Shown here: piece after piece, positions 32,760-40,554 of the stretch | Position numbering within the stretch: the stretch's first letter is position 1 | Layout: every line of letters begins with the position of its first letter | Source: Lacrimispora saccharolytica | GTDB taxonomy: Bacteria; Bacillota; Clostridia; Lachnospirales; Lachnospiraceae | Assembly (NCBI GenBank): GCA_016899975.1 | Contig: JACJJN010000011.1 | Span: forward strand, 33,601-97,600 | Length of the DNA stretch: 64,000 nt | Direction of reading: 5' to 3' | Program-made: the position numbers and the translations under genes | The notes under the pieces: generated by a model | Seen by the model: only the letters and a program-made list of their open reading frames with translations | The model's database searches: none | Told to the model about the DNA's origin: nothing

Positions 32760-33938
32760 ATGAATAAGAAAATGCGTGAAATCATGGCTCAGATCCAGGC
32801 TAAGACCGCTGAGGCTAAGAAATATCAGAGCGGCGACGGCGTAGAGAAAGATCTCGAAAAAGCCGGTCAGCTTATGGACGAGGTAGACGCGCTCCATAAA
32901 GAGTATGATCTCGAGAAAAGAATTTATGAAGCTGAGAAAGATCAGGGAATGGGCGAGGCTGATCCTCATTCCGGCTCCGGAGAGGGCGAGGAGAAAAAGT
33001 TTACCGGCGAGGAGATTATCGCTAAGGAAGTAAAAGCGATCATGAAACCGGCGAAATATGCGAACGATAAGGCTCTCAATGAAACTACAGACGAGGACGG
33101 CGGCTATACTGTGCCGGAGGATATTCAGACTCAGGTAAATCACTGGCCGGAAATCGTCTATTCTTTCCTGGATGATATTTCCGTAGAGCCGGTATCTACA
33201 AACAAAGGCTCTCGTACTTACCAGAAAAAGGGCGACGCTGAGGCGTTCGTAGACCTGGACGAGAATGGAGCTATCACAAATGAGATCACAGCTCCGAAAT
33301 TCGAGAGAGTTTCTTACGCGATCCAGGATCGCGCCGGATTCATGCCAGTATCTAACGATCTGACAGCGGACTCTGACGCGAATATCTCCGCGATCGTGAC
33401 CGAGTGGCTCGCTCGTGCGAATATCGCTACTGCAAACGCTAAGATCCTGGCGATCATCAAAGCGAAATCTCAGCAGGAACTCGACGGAATCGACGGTATT
33501 AAGAAAGTCGTAAACGTGACTCTCGGACAGGCTTACAAAGGTACTGCAAAGATCATCACAAACGACGACGGTCTTAACTATCTCGATACTCTGGCAGACG
33601 CAAACGGCAGGCCGCTCTTAAATCCGGATCCGACAAACGCCGCAAACTTACAGCTCCGGTGTGGTACTGTGGTCGTTCCGATTAAGGTCGTACCAAACAA
33701 GGCTTTCCCGTCCACAGGTACAAAAATCCCGTTTGTTATCGGCGATCTGAAAGCCGGAATCCGCAAATACGACCGCCAGTCTATGAGTCTGAAAGCGTCC
33801 GACGTCGCTACAATCGGCGATTTTAACGCTTTCGCCAAGAATATGACTCTTATCCGCGCGATCCTGAGAGACGACTACAAAGAACTGGATAAAGACGCTT
33901 ACGTGTACGCTTGTATCGACACTGCCGCGGGGGAATAA
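32760..33938 (+). CDS. Major capsid protein (HK97 fold)
   Basis: 392 residues with TAAGGAGG 11 nt upstream. The N-terminal about 100 residues are charged and helical (scaffolding delta-domain: AQIQAKTAEAKKYQSGD), followed by NETTDEDGGYTVPEDIQTQV, the usual start of the mature HK97 shell domain. Later PNKAFPSTGTKIPFVIGDLK and RDDYKELDKDAYVYACID close the fold. The upstream protease should cleave the delta-domain. Confidence 0.93.
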   Translation: MNKKMREIMAQIQAKTAEAKKYQSGDGVEKDLEKAGQLMDEVDALHKEYDLEKRIYEAEKDQGMGEADPHSGSGEGEEKKFTGEEIIAKEVKAIMKPAKYANDKALNETTDEDGGYTVPEDIQTQVNHWPEIVYSFLDDISVEPVSTNKGSRTYQKKGDAEAFVDLDENGAITNEITAPKFERVSYAIQDRAGFMPVSNDLTADSDANISAIVTEWLARANIATANAKILAIIKAKSQQELDGIDGIKKVVNVTLGQAYKGTAKIITNDDGLNYLDTLADANGRPLLNPDPTNAANLQLRCGTVVVPIKVVPNKAFPSTGTKIPFVIGDLKAGIRKYDRQSMSLKASDVATIGDFNAFAKNMTLIRAILRDDYKELDKDAYVYACIDTAAGE

Positions 33939-34093
33939 ATGCCCTCACCTACTCCGATCCCGTATATAGCGAGGCTGAGTTAAACAGTCTTACAAAGACA
34001 AAGTTACTCGACCTCGCTAAGGAGTTGGGAGTCGAGGGCGTTTCACAGTCGAATCTTAAAGCTGATATCGTAAGCGCAATACTCAACAGATAG
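33935..34093 (+). pseudogene. Rho-N/SAP-like small head-region protein without a start codon
   Basis: The frame reads ALTYSDPVYSEAELNSLTKT, then KLLDLAKELGVEGV and KADIVSAILNR, a Rho-N/LEM-like helical domain common just after the capsid gene. No ATG, GTG or TTG stands in this frame downstream of the capsid stop. ATG at 33939 is out of frame; a single extra G (ATGG) would give MALTYSDP. Either the start was lost by a one-base deletion or the segment is reached by -1 frameshifting near the G5 run (33929-33933) at the end of the capsid gene. Confidence 0.6.
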
Positions 34094-34104
34094 GAGGCGA
34101 TCGT

Positions 34105-34434
34105 ATGGCAGATACAGAAAATAAAACTGTATTGACTCAACAGGACGTACTGGACTATCTCGGTATTGATTATGTTGACGATATGATTAAAAGGAATATC
34201 GATCGTACTATTTCGACCGCTGACTATATTCTCAGAGGATCGATCGGAAAAGATTATCCGGTTGAAGATCCGAGAGTAAAAGAGTTAGCGCTTATTATTG
34301 CCGGGGATCTTTACGACAATCGAGGGCTTACGGTTGCGGCGAATGTCTCCGCAAATACTCGTAAGCTCGTAGATGATATGATCTTACAGCTTAGACTCGA
34401 GTTAAGGAGGTCAAAAAATGGCGAAACCTTATGA
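34105..34434 (+). CDS. Head-tail connector protein (gp6-like adaptor)
   Basis: 109 residues, AGGAGG upstream. The pattern LTQQDVLDYLGIDYVDDMIKRNIDRTISTADYIL, then DPRVKELALIIAGDLYDNRG, is that of HK97 gp6-like connectors that dock on the portal. Overlaps the next gene by 17 nt. Confidence 0.85.
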   Translation: MADTENKTVLTQQDVLDYLGIDYVDDMIKRNIDRTISTADYILRGSIGKDYPVEDPRVKELALIIAGDLYDNRGLTVAANVSANTRKLVDDMILQLRLELRRSKNGETL

Positions 34435-34729
34435 TCGTCCGATCGTTATTCAGAAACAGAATCTATCTACTGAGTTATGGGAGGATCTATATAAGGTACA
34501 CGCCAGGGCGAATAAAGCCAGTAACGATAATGCTTACCTGGGATCTGGTGCGAGTCAGTCTAAGAGGAGTATCACTTTCGAGATCCGTTATTTTAAGAGC
34601 CTCGAGGATATGGACAAAAACCGGCAGTATTACCGGATTTTCTATAACGGTGAACCGTACAATATCGAGGACTATGACGACTATATGTTTGAACATAAGA
34701 ACGTCAAAATCTTAGGGGTGAGCTATTAA
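34418..34729 (+). CDS. Head closure / head-tail joining protein
   Basis: 103 residues; TTAAGGAGG is upstream within the connector gene. Small beta-barrel pattern (YDRPIVIQKQNL, SITFEIRYFKSLEDMDKNRQYYRIFYNGEPYNIEDY) as in SPP1 gp16-type head-completion proteins. Position between connector and tail completion genes supports the call. Confidence 0.82.
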   Translation: MAKPYDRPIVIQKQNLSTELWEDLYKVHARANKASNDNAYLGSGASQSKRSITFEIRYFKSLEDMDKNRQYYRIFYNGEPYNIEDYDDYMFEHKNVKILGVSY

Positions 34730-34730
34730 C

Positions 34731-35135
34731 ATGAAAAATTCAATCAAAATCGACGAGCTTAATTCGGCGATTATGGATTCTCTTGAAACTTATCATAGAG
34801 ATACGGTAACGGGCCTGAAAAAGATCACAAATAAGGGTATGAAAGACCTTGTATCCAATACAAAGGCAACGGCTCCGGTCGGAAATCGATCGAAACACTA
34901 TAAGGACAGTATTACCTCGAAAACTCAATCGGAGAGTTCTTTCGGGATCTCGAAATTATGGTATGTAAAAGGGCCTGATTACCGATTGTCTCACCTTTTG
35001 AATAACGGCCACGCCTTAAGAGACGGCGGTCGTTATCCTGGAACTAATTTCATAGGAAACGCGGTTGACGCTATTGTACCGCAATATATTTCACAGGTTG
35101 AGGAGTTATTAAGAAATGGTAAAGGAAATTCTTGA
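34731..35135 (+). CDS. HK97 gp10-family tail completion protein
   Basis: 134 residues. Typical features: basic N-terminal helix, ATAPVGNRSKHYKDSI, YRLSHLLNNGHALRDGGRYPG near the middle, and a C-terminal helix. It joins the neck to the tail tube. It overlaps the next start by 20 nt. Confidence 0.85.
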   Translation: MKNSIKIDELNSAIMDSLETYHRDTVTGLKKITNKGMKDLVSNTKATAPVGNRSKHYKDSITSKTQSESSFGISKLWYVKGPDYRLSHLLNNGHALRDGGRYPGTNFIGNAVDAIVPQYISQVEELLRNGKGNS

Positions 35136-35457
35136 AAAAGCCGGTTTCGTGGAAAATGAGACCTATAGAGAAACCAGGTTTTTAAAGCCTCCTAAAAATA
35201 CCTATGCGGTATATGCTGATTCATTTCAGAGCGGAGGCCCGGACGGTATAGCGCTGATAAAACGTCACTCTATCACGATCGAATTATATGAATATGCTCC
35301 GGATCCGGCGGCTGAGGCGTTGATCGAGAGTATTCTCAATGAATACTATCCGTTAATGTCCGACGAATGGGAAAAACAGGAGCGTTACTGGATCGAGGAG
35401 GAGCAGTTATACCAGGTAGTCTATACCTTTGATTATATCGAAAAAGGAGGATATTAA
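35116..35457 (+). CDS. Tail terminator-like minor protein
   Basis: 113 residues. Alternating strands and helices (YAVYADSFQSGG, SITIELYEYAPDPAAEALIE, YQVVYTFDYIEKGGY) fit the small tail-terminator/DUF3168-type proteins that cap the tail tube. Identification rests mainly on size and position between tail completion and major tail protein. Confidence 0.65.
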   Translation: MVKEILEKAGFVENETYRETRFLKPPKNTYAVYADSFQSGGPDGIALIKRHSITIELYEYAPDPAAEALIESILNEYYPLMSDEWEKQERYWIEEEQLYQVVYTFDYIEKGGY

Positions 35458-35460
35458 GAT

Positions 35461-36030
35461 ATGTCTAAAAAGAAAAGAGACGGCCAGGTCATTACCTTAG
35501 GATCTGGCGATCTGATGATTAAGGAATTTCAGGACGAAATGCCGGCCTATACAGAATTTAATGTTGAGACTGATCTCCTGGGCCGTATTAAAGGCGGCGC
35601 TACTCTGGAATATTCCGGAGAATGGTACACGGCGACCGATGATACCGGAAAAGTATCAAAGACGATCATCACGGAGGAAGAGGCCACTCTTACGAGCGGT
35701 ATTATCACTTGGAACGGTAATACTCTGGCTAAGCTGTGCGCTACTGGACGAGTAACGGACGACGCGGAACAAGGAATCCGTACCGTAAAGATCGGCGGTA
35801 TCGCCAATAACGACGGAAAATCTTATGCTCTGTGTTTCCATCATACAGACAAAATCGACGGCGACGTCTGGATCGTAATTCGGGCCGTAAATCAGGGCGG
35901 CTTTTCTCTGGCGTTCGTAAAAGACGAGGAGACAGTTATCGACGCTGAGTTTACTTGCTTACCTCAGGACGACGAGGGAACGCTGATCCAGTACGTCGAG
36001 CAGATTGGGCAGACCGAACCTGGGGAATAA
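35461..36030 (+). CDS. Major tail tube protein
   Basis: 189 residues, AAGGAGG upstream in the preceding gene. Beta-rich tube subunit (GDLMIKEFQDEMP, GRIKGGATLEYSGEWYTATD, GGFSLAFVKDEETVIDAEFTCLP). A strong terminator lies just downstream, a usual way to keep the tube protein in excess over later tail genes. Confidence 0.85.
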   Translation: MSKKKRDGQVITLGSGDLMIKEFQDEMPAYTEFNVETDLLGRIKGGATLEYSGEWYTATDDTGKVSKTIITEEEATLTSGIITWNGNTLAKLCATGRVTDDAEQGIRTVKIGGIANNDGKSYALCFHHTDKIDGDVWIVIRAVNQGGFSLAFVKDEETVIDAEFTCLPQDDEGTLIQYVEQIGQTEPGE

Positions 36031-36058
36031 TCGGGTAAATAATAATTAATTGTAAATC

Positions 36059-36086
36059 AGGACGAGAGAAATCTCGTCCTATTTTT
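36059..36086 (+). terminator. Intrinsic terminator/attenuator after the major tail protein
   Basis: AGGACGAGA (36059-36067) pairs perfectly with TCTCGTCCT (36072-36080) around GAAA, followed by ATTTTTG. Nine GC-rich pairs and a stable tetraloop. Partial readthrough must still supply the tail genes downstream unless another promoter exists; I see none in the 73-nt gap. Confidence 0.85.
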
Positions 36087-36103
36087 GTATAGGAGGTATC
36101 ACA

Positions 36104-36448
36104 ATGGCTAAAGCCTTAAATTTTAACAATGTAAAAAAGAAGTATCTTACCGTTACACTGGCAGACGAAAATAACACCACGCTTATGATCGGTACTCCGA
36201 CTAAAGCAATCATGGACGATCTGATCGCTCTTAAAGGCAGTCTTGAGGCGATCGAGGACGACGCGACCGACGCCGAGTCTACGGAGGAGCTTTTCGCGGC
36301 TTGCGCGAAACTCATGAGCCGGAATAAAGGCGGCGTTAAGATTTCGAAAGAATATCTCGAGGAGATTTTCGACTTTGAAGATATTATGATCTTTTTCAAC
36401 GCCTATATGGATTTTATTACCGAGGTCACAAGTGTAAAAAACTCCTGA
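36104..36448 (+). CDS. Tail assembly chaperone (gpG analogue)
   Basis: 114 residues, AGGAGGT 9 nt before the ATG. Helical acidic protein (KAIMDDLIALKGSLEAIEDD) that coats the tape measure during tail assembly. It ends in a -1 slippery site, from which a minor gpGT fusion is made. Confidence 0.85.
   Translation: MAKALNFNNVKKKYLTVTLADENNTTLMIGTPTKAIMDDLIALKGSLEAIEDDATDAESTEELFAACAKLMSRNKGGVKISKEYLEEIFDFEDIMIFFNAYMDFITEVTSVKNS
36436..36442 (+). other. Programmed -1 frameshift site
   Basis: A AAA AAC in the zero frame, six nt before the gpG analogue's TGA (36446-36448). It is a textbook X-XXY-YYZ heptamer, in the place where lambda and many siphophages shift to make the G-T fusion. Slippage enters the frame that stays open to 36723. 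Confidence 0.85.
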
Positions 36449-36723
36449 TCCCTTATTACCCTTTAAAGGATAGTGATAAGGGTCATAAATACAGGATATT
36501 TACGACCTGGGAGCATTTAGTTTCGACCTATACCGGTCTTAATATGCTACAGGTTGAGGAGTTGGATTATATAGATTATCTGATTTATCGCCGGGACGCT
36601 TTTATCTGGCGTATGAGTCAGACCGAAAAAGGAACTGAATACCTCAATAACGCGTACCGCTTGGAACAGACCGAGCCGGATCGCAAGTCATTGCGTGATA
36701 AATTCGGTAGAAAGGAGGGGTAA
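36442..36723 (+). CDS. Tail assembly chaperone, T-like extension made by -1 frameshift
   Basis: After slippage the frame continues LLIPYYPLKDSDKGHKYRIF, then GLNMLQVEELDYIDYLIYRRDAFIW, and ends GRKEG at 36720. There is no RBS-linked start of its own. The fusion would be about 206 residues (113 + 93). In lambda the T part recruits the major tail protein to the tape measure complex. Confidence 0.8.
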   Translation, partial: LLIPYYPLKDSDKGHKYRIFTTWEHLVSTYTGLNMLQVEELDYIDYLIYRRDAFIWRMSQTEKGTEYLNNAYRLEQTEPDRKSLRDKFGRKEG

Positions 36724-36726
36724 CGA

Positions 36727-39700
36727 GTGGCCGGGGCGATTAAAGGTATAACCGTCGAAATCGGAGGCGATACTACCAAACTCGGAAAAGCCCTTGCCGA
36801 GGTCAATAAATCATCAAAAGATTTACAGAATGAGCTAAAAGGAGTAGATAGGCTCCTTAAGTTTGATCCGGGGAATGTTACCCTCTTACAGCAGAAACAG
36901 GATCTCCTTACCTCCTCGATCGAGGAGACAAAAAAGAAACTTGACACTCTCAATCAGGCTATGGATCAGATAGACTCCGGAGAGATCGAGGTAACTGAGG
37001 AGGAGTATCGTAAGTTACAGCGCGAAATTATCGCGACCGAGCAGAAACTCGACGGACTCAATGACAAAATGAAAGATTTCGGGTCGGTAGGCGCTCAGCA
37101 GATCGCCGCGGCCGGGAATAAAGTAAAAGAGTTTGGGAGTAAGGTCGGAGGAGTTGGTAAAGCTCTTTTGCCTGTTACTGCCGGTATTATTGGAGCCGGT
37201 ACCGCGTGCGTAAATACGGCCACGGATCTACAATCCGCTACAAATACCTATCTTGCCGCGACCGGTACGGCCGCCCAGAGTGCGAAAACACTTTCAGACG
37301 GTACGGTCGAGGTTACAGATAATACTCAAAAATTTAAGGACGTTATCCAGGGGATCTATGAAAATAATTACGGTGAAAGTTTTGACGATATCGCTCAGGG
37401 ATTAAGCGAAATCAGGACTCAGATCGGCCCGGTTGTTGACTCCTGGGATCCTACGGCTTTACAGGAATTTACAGAATCGGCTTTCGCCCTCCGGGACGTA
37501 TTCGGCTATGATATTTCTGAGTCCGTTAGAGCCGCTAATACCATGATGGATCAATTTGGGATAGATGGAGAATACGCGTTTAATCTGATCGCCCAGGGCG
37601 CTCAGAACGGCCTCGACTATTCCGGAGAATTACTGGATAGTGTCAATGAATACTCCGTACAGTTTGGAAAACTCGGCCTCGACGCTGAGGATATGTTTTC
37701 CATTTTCGCAAACGGAGCGCAAAACGGAGCCTTTAATCTGGATAAGATCGGTGACGCGGTAAAAGAGTTATCGATCCGTGTTGTTGACGGTTCAGATACG
37801 ACAAAACAAGGTTTCGAGTTACTCGGTTTTAATGCCGATCAAATGGCCGCTAAGTTTGCCGCCGGAGGAGATACCGCGAAAGAGGCATTTAATCAGGTTA
37901 TCAGCGGTCTCGCCAATATGGACGATCCTCTCGCCCAGAATACGGCAGGAGTCGATCTTTTCGGTACCATGTGGGAAGATCTTGGCCCTCAGGTTGTGAC
38001 GTCATTATCTACGGTCAATGACTCTATAGATATGACTAATAACTCTATGGATCAGCTCAAACAGCAGAACTACGACAATCTGAAAAATCAGGTTGCTACG
38101 CTCGGCCGTACTTTTATTAGTGAGGTAGCCGTACCGATCGGAACTCAGTTAATCCCGGTTATTACGAATATCGTAACCAAAATCGGAGAGTGGATTCAGA
38201 AATTTAACGAGTTATCTCCTACAGCTCAAAAAATTATCGTAGTAATTGGGGGAATAGTGGCGGCAATAGGGCCATTGCTTACAGCGATAGGATCTTTTGC
38301 TGGTGCAATAGGTAATATCATGAAAATTGCCCCTCAGATTTCAACTGCGATAAAAGGAATAGGTACAGCCGCAAAAGCTCTATTCGGAGTTATAGCGGCT
38401 AATCCGGTTGTCGCTATTGTAACGGCGATAATCGCGGCGGTCGTGTTACTTTACACAAAATGCGAATGGTTCCGCGACGGTGTGAACGCTATACTCACGG
38501 CTATTAAGAATATTGCGACGACTGTATTTAATGCTCTGGTAACGTTCTTTACTCAGACGATACCGAACGCGATAGATACGGTCGTTTCGTTTTTCTCGCA
38601 ATTACCGGGAAAAATTCAAAGTGCGATCTCGAGTCTGATTTCGATCGTACAAAATATTTTTAACTCTGTATTATCGACGATTACCTCGGTCGCTCAGCAG
38701 ATCTATAACAATCTCCCGGCCGGATTTCAGTTAGTCGTACAGAATATACAGACAATCTTACAGAATATGGTTTCGATTTTTCAAAATATTTTCGGGATCA
38801 TACAAACTGTAGTTCAGACGGCGATTTCAGTCGTTAAGGCAATTTTTACGGGAGATTTCGGGTCTATCCCTGGTATCGTGTCCAACGGACTTAATCAGAT
38901 CTTAGGATTTTTCTCGAGTATTCTCGATTCTATTGTTACGATCGTCGTCAATATCATAGCGTCGATTATCAACTATTTCCGTGGACTGGCCGAGTCCTGG
39001 ATCCAGATTTTTAACAATCTGAAAACGACGCTGACGACCTGGTGGAACAATCTTAAGACGACTTTCGTCAATATGGTTACTAATATCGTTAATTCGGTTG
39101 TGAATTTCTTTTCTCAGTTACCTGGGAAAATTTATAACGCGATCGTCGGAGCGATTTCGCGAGTACAGTCCTGGGGATCTCAATTATTGAGTACGGCCCG
39201 GTCTGCCGCGAGTAACATGATTAACTCTGTCATTTCTTTTATGACTCAGTTACCAGGTAAAATTTACAATGCAATTCAGGGCGCGATCTCTCGGGTAAGA
39301 TCCTGGGGGTCAAGTATGCTCAGTACAGCGCGCTCAGCTATGACGAGCGTTGTTAATGGAATTGTTAGTACATTTTCCGGATTACCTGGCCGAATGGTTT
39401 CAATCGGTCGTAATGTAATTCAGGGAGTGATTAACGGTATCACCGGATCTGTAGGCCGATTATACAGCAGTATCAAAAATGCGGTTTCCGGCCTTGTCGA
39501 TAAGGCGAAAAACGCTCTCGGTATTCACTCGCCGTCTCGAGTTTTCAGAGACGCGATCGGCGCTATGATCCCTCCTGGTATTGCTCTCGGTGTTAAGAAA
39601 ACAGAGGATCAGGCTACCGGAGCGGTTGACGATATGATCGACGATCTGACAGATCAGGAGTTAGCGATCGACGGGGCAACAATTAACCGGAAGTTAAATA

Positions 39701-39903
39701 CTACTTTCGGAAATGACAGCTCAGCGGCCGCGGCGGCCGGATCCTTAGATCCTATTCGTCTTATGACGATGCTACAAAATATTTTAGATAAGCTCGGATC
39801 CCTACAGATTTACCTCGATACCGGAGAACTGGTAGGAGGTATGATCGATAAGATCGACGAAGGATTTTCCGACAAATACGACAAAACGGTAAGGGGGTGG
39901 TAA
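36727..39903 (+). CDS. Tape measure protein
   Basis: 1058 residues, GTG start with AAAGGAGGGG 6-7 nt upstream. N-terminal coiled coil (residues 20-110, KSSKDLQNELKGVDRLLKFD), then a phage_tail_measure region (GQGLSEIR... and LDEAEDMFSIFANGAQNG-like repeats), a hydrophobic central segment (IIVVIGGIVAAIGPLLTAIG; VVAIVTAIIAAVVLLYTK) for DNA ejection, and imperfect repeats around 795-860 with two copies of FxxQLPGKIYNAI. Sets tail length: at roughly 1.5 angstrom per residue, about 155 nm. Confidence 0.95.
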   Translation: MAGAIKGITVEIGGDTTKLGKALAEVNKSSKDLQNELKGVDRLLKFDPGNVTLLQQKQDLLTSSIEETKKKLDTLNQAMDQIDSGEIEVTEEEYRKLQREIIATEQKLDGLNDKMKDFGSVGAQQIAAAGNKVKEFGSKVGGVGKALLPVTAGIIGAGTACVNTATDLQSATNTYLAATGTAAQSAKTLSDGTVEVTDNTQKFKDVIQGIYENNYGESFDDIAQGLSEIRTQIGPVVDSWDPTALQEFTESAFALRDVFGYDISESVRAANTMMDQFGIDGEYAFNLIAQGAQNGLDYSGELLDSVNEYSVQFGKLGLDAEDMFSIFANGAQNGAFNLDKIGDAVKELSIRVVDGSDTTKQGFELLGFNADQMAAKFAAGGDTAKEAFNQVISGLANMDDPLAQNTAGVDLFGTMWEDLGPQVVTSLSTVNDSIDMTNNSMDQLKQQNYDNLKNQVATLGRTFISEVAVPIGTQLIPVITNIVTKIGEWIQKFNELSPTAQKIIVVIGGIVAAIGPLLTAIGSFAGAIGNIMKIAPQISTAIKGIGTAAKALFGVIAANPVVAIVTAIIAAVVLLYTKCEWFRDGVNAILTAIKNIATTVFNALVTFFTQTIPNAIDTVVSFFSQLPGKIQSAISSLISIVQNIFNSVLSTITSVAQQIYNNLPAGFQLVVQNIQTILQNMVSIFQNIFGIIQTVVQTAISVVKAIFTGDFGSIPGIVSNGLNQILGFFSSILDSIVTIVVNIIASIINYFRGLAESWIQIFNNLKTTLTTWWNNLKTTFVNMVTNIVNSVVNFFSQLPGKIYNAIVGAISRVQSWGSQLLSTARSAASNMINSVISFMTQLPGKIYNAIQGAISRVRSWGSSMLSTARSAMTSVVNGIVSTFSGLPGRMVSIGRNVIQGVINGITGSVGRLYSSIKNAVSGLVDKAKNALGIHSPSRVFRDAIGAMIPPGIALGVKKTEDQATGAVDDMIDDLTDQELAIDGATINRKLNTTFGNDSSAAAAAGSLDPIRLMTMLQNILDKLGSLQIYLDTGELVGGMIDKIDEGFSDKYDKTVRGW

Positions 39904-39906
39904 GTC

Positions 39907-40554
39907 GTGAGAGGAATTACTATCATTTTGAATAATGAGCGATTTCATACCGGAAATGATCTTGATCTTGTGCAGGAGAAAAAAGAAATCGGTAAGCCGG
40001 ACATACAATCCTATACAGTACAGATACCAGGGCGAAACGGCTTACTCAACCTCACAAAAGGACTTACCGGAAAAGTCAATTATTATAACCGGCCTTTATC
40101 TTTCCAGTATTTCGGTACTGGAAAGAGAGAGCGGCTTTTGTGGCTTGATAAAATAATGTCCTTTTATCACGGGGAAACCGTTCGAATTATCGACGATGAT
40201 TATCCGGAATACTACTATGAGGGTGAGGCGTCCGTATCAACGGAGTTTCACCCTAATTATATTACAATCACACTCTCAGTCGATGCTCAGCCGTATAGAA
40301 AACGGCTCGTATGGACGACTCGACGTTACAGGGTAACCGGATCGGCTAATTTATGTATACAAAACGAAAATATGCCTGTAATACCGGAGATAACCGTTAC
40401 TGATCCTATCGGTGTTACTCATGACAAGTCGAGTTACGATCTGACAGAAGGAACGTATAAGATAGACGATTTCGAACTTGCGCGAGGTAATAACATTTTT
40501 GAGGTAAGCGGATCCGGAATTATTACGTTTAAATATCAGGAGGGGACGATCTAA
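39907..40554 (+). CDS. Distal tail protein (Dit)
   Basis: 215 residues, GTG start overlapping closely with the tape measure end. Siphovirus-type Dit features: GKPDIQSYTVQIPGRNGLLNLTKGLTG near the start, RERLLWLDKIMSFYHGETVRIIDDD, and ADAQPYRK-like strands before a galectin-type end. Hub connecting the tube to the baseplate. Confidence 0.85.
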   Translation: MRGITIILNNERFHTGNDLDLVQEKKEIGKPDIQSYTVQIPGRNGLLNLTKGLTGKVNYYNRPLSFQYFGTGKRERLLWLDKIMSFYHGETVRIIDDDYPEYYYEGEASVSTEFHPNYITITLSVDAQPYRKRLVWTTRRYRVTGSANLCIQNENMPVIPEITVTDPIGVTHDKSSYDLTEGTYKIDDFELARGNNIFEVSGSGIITFKYQEGTI

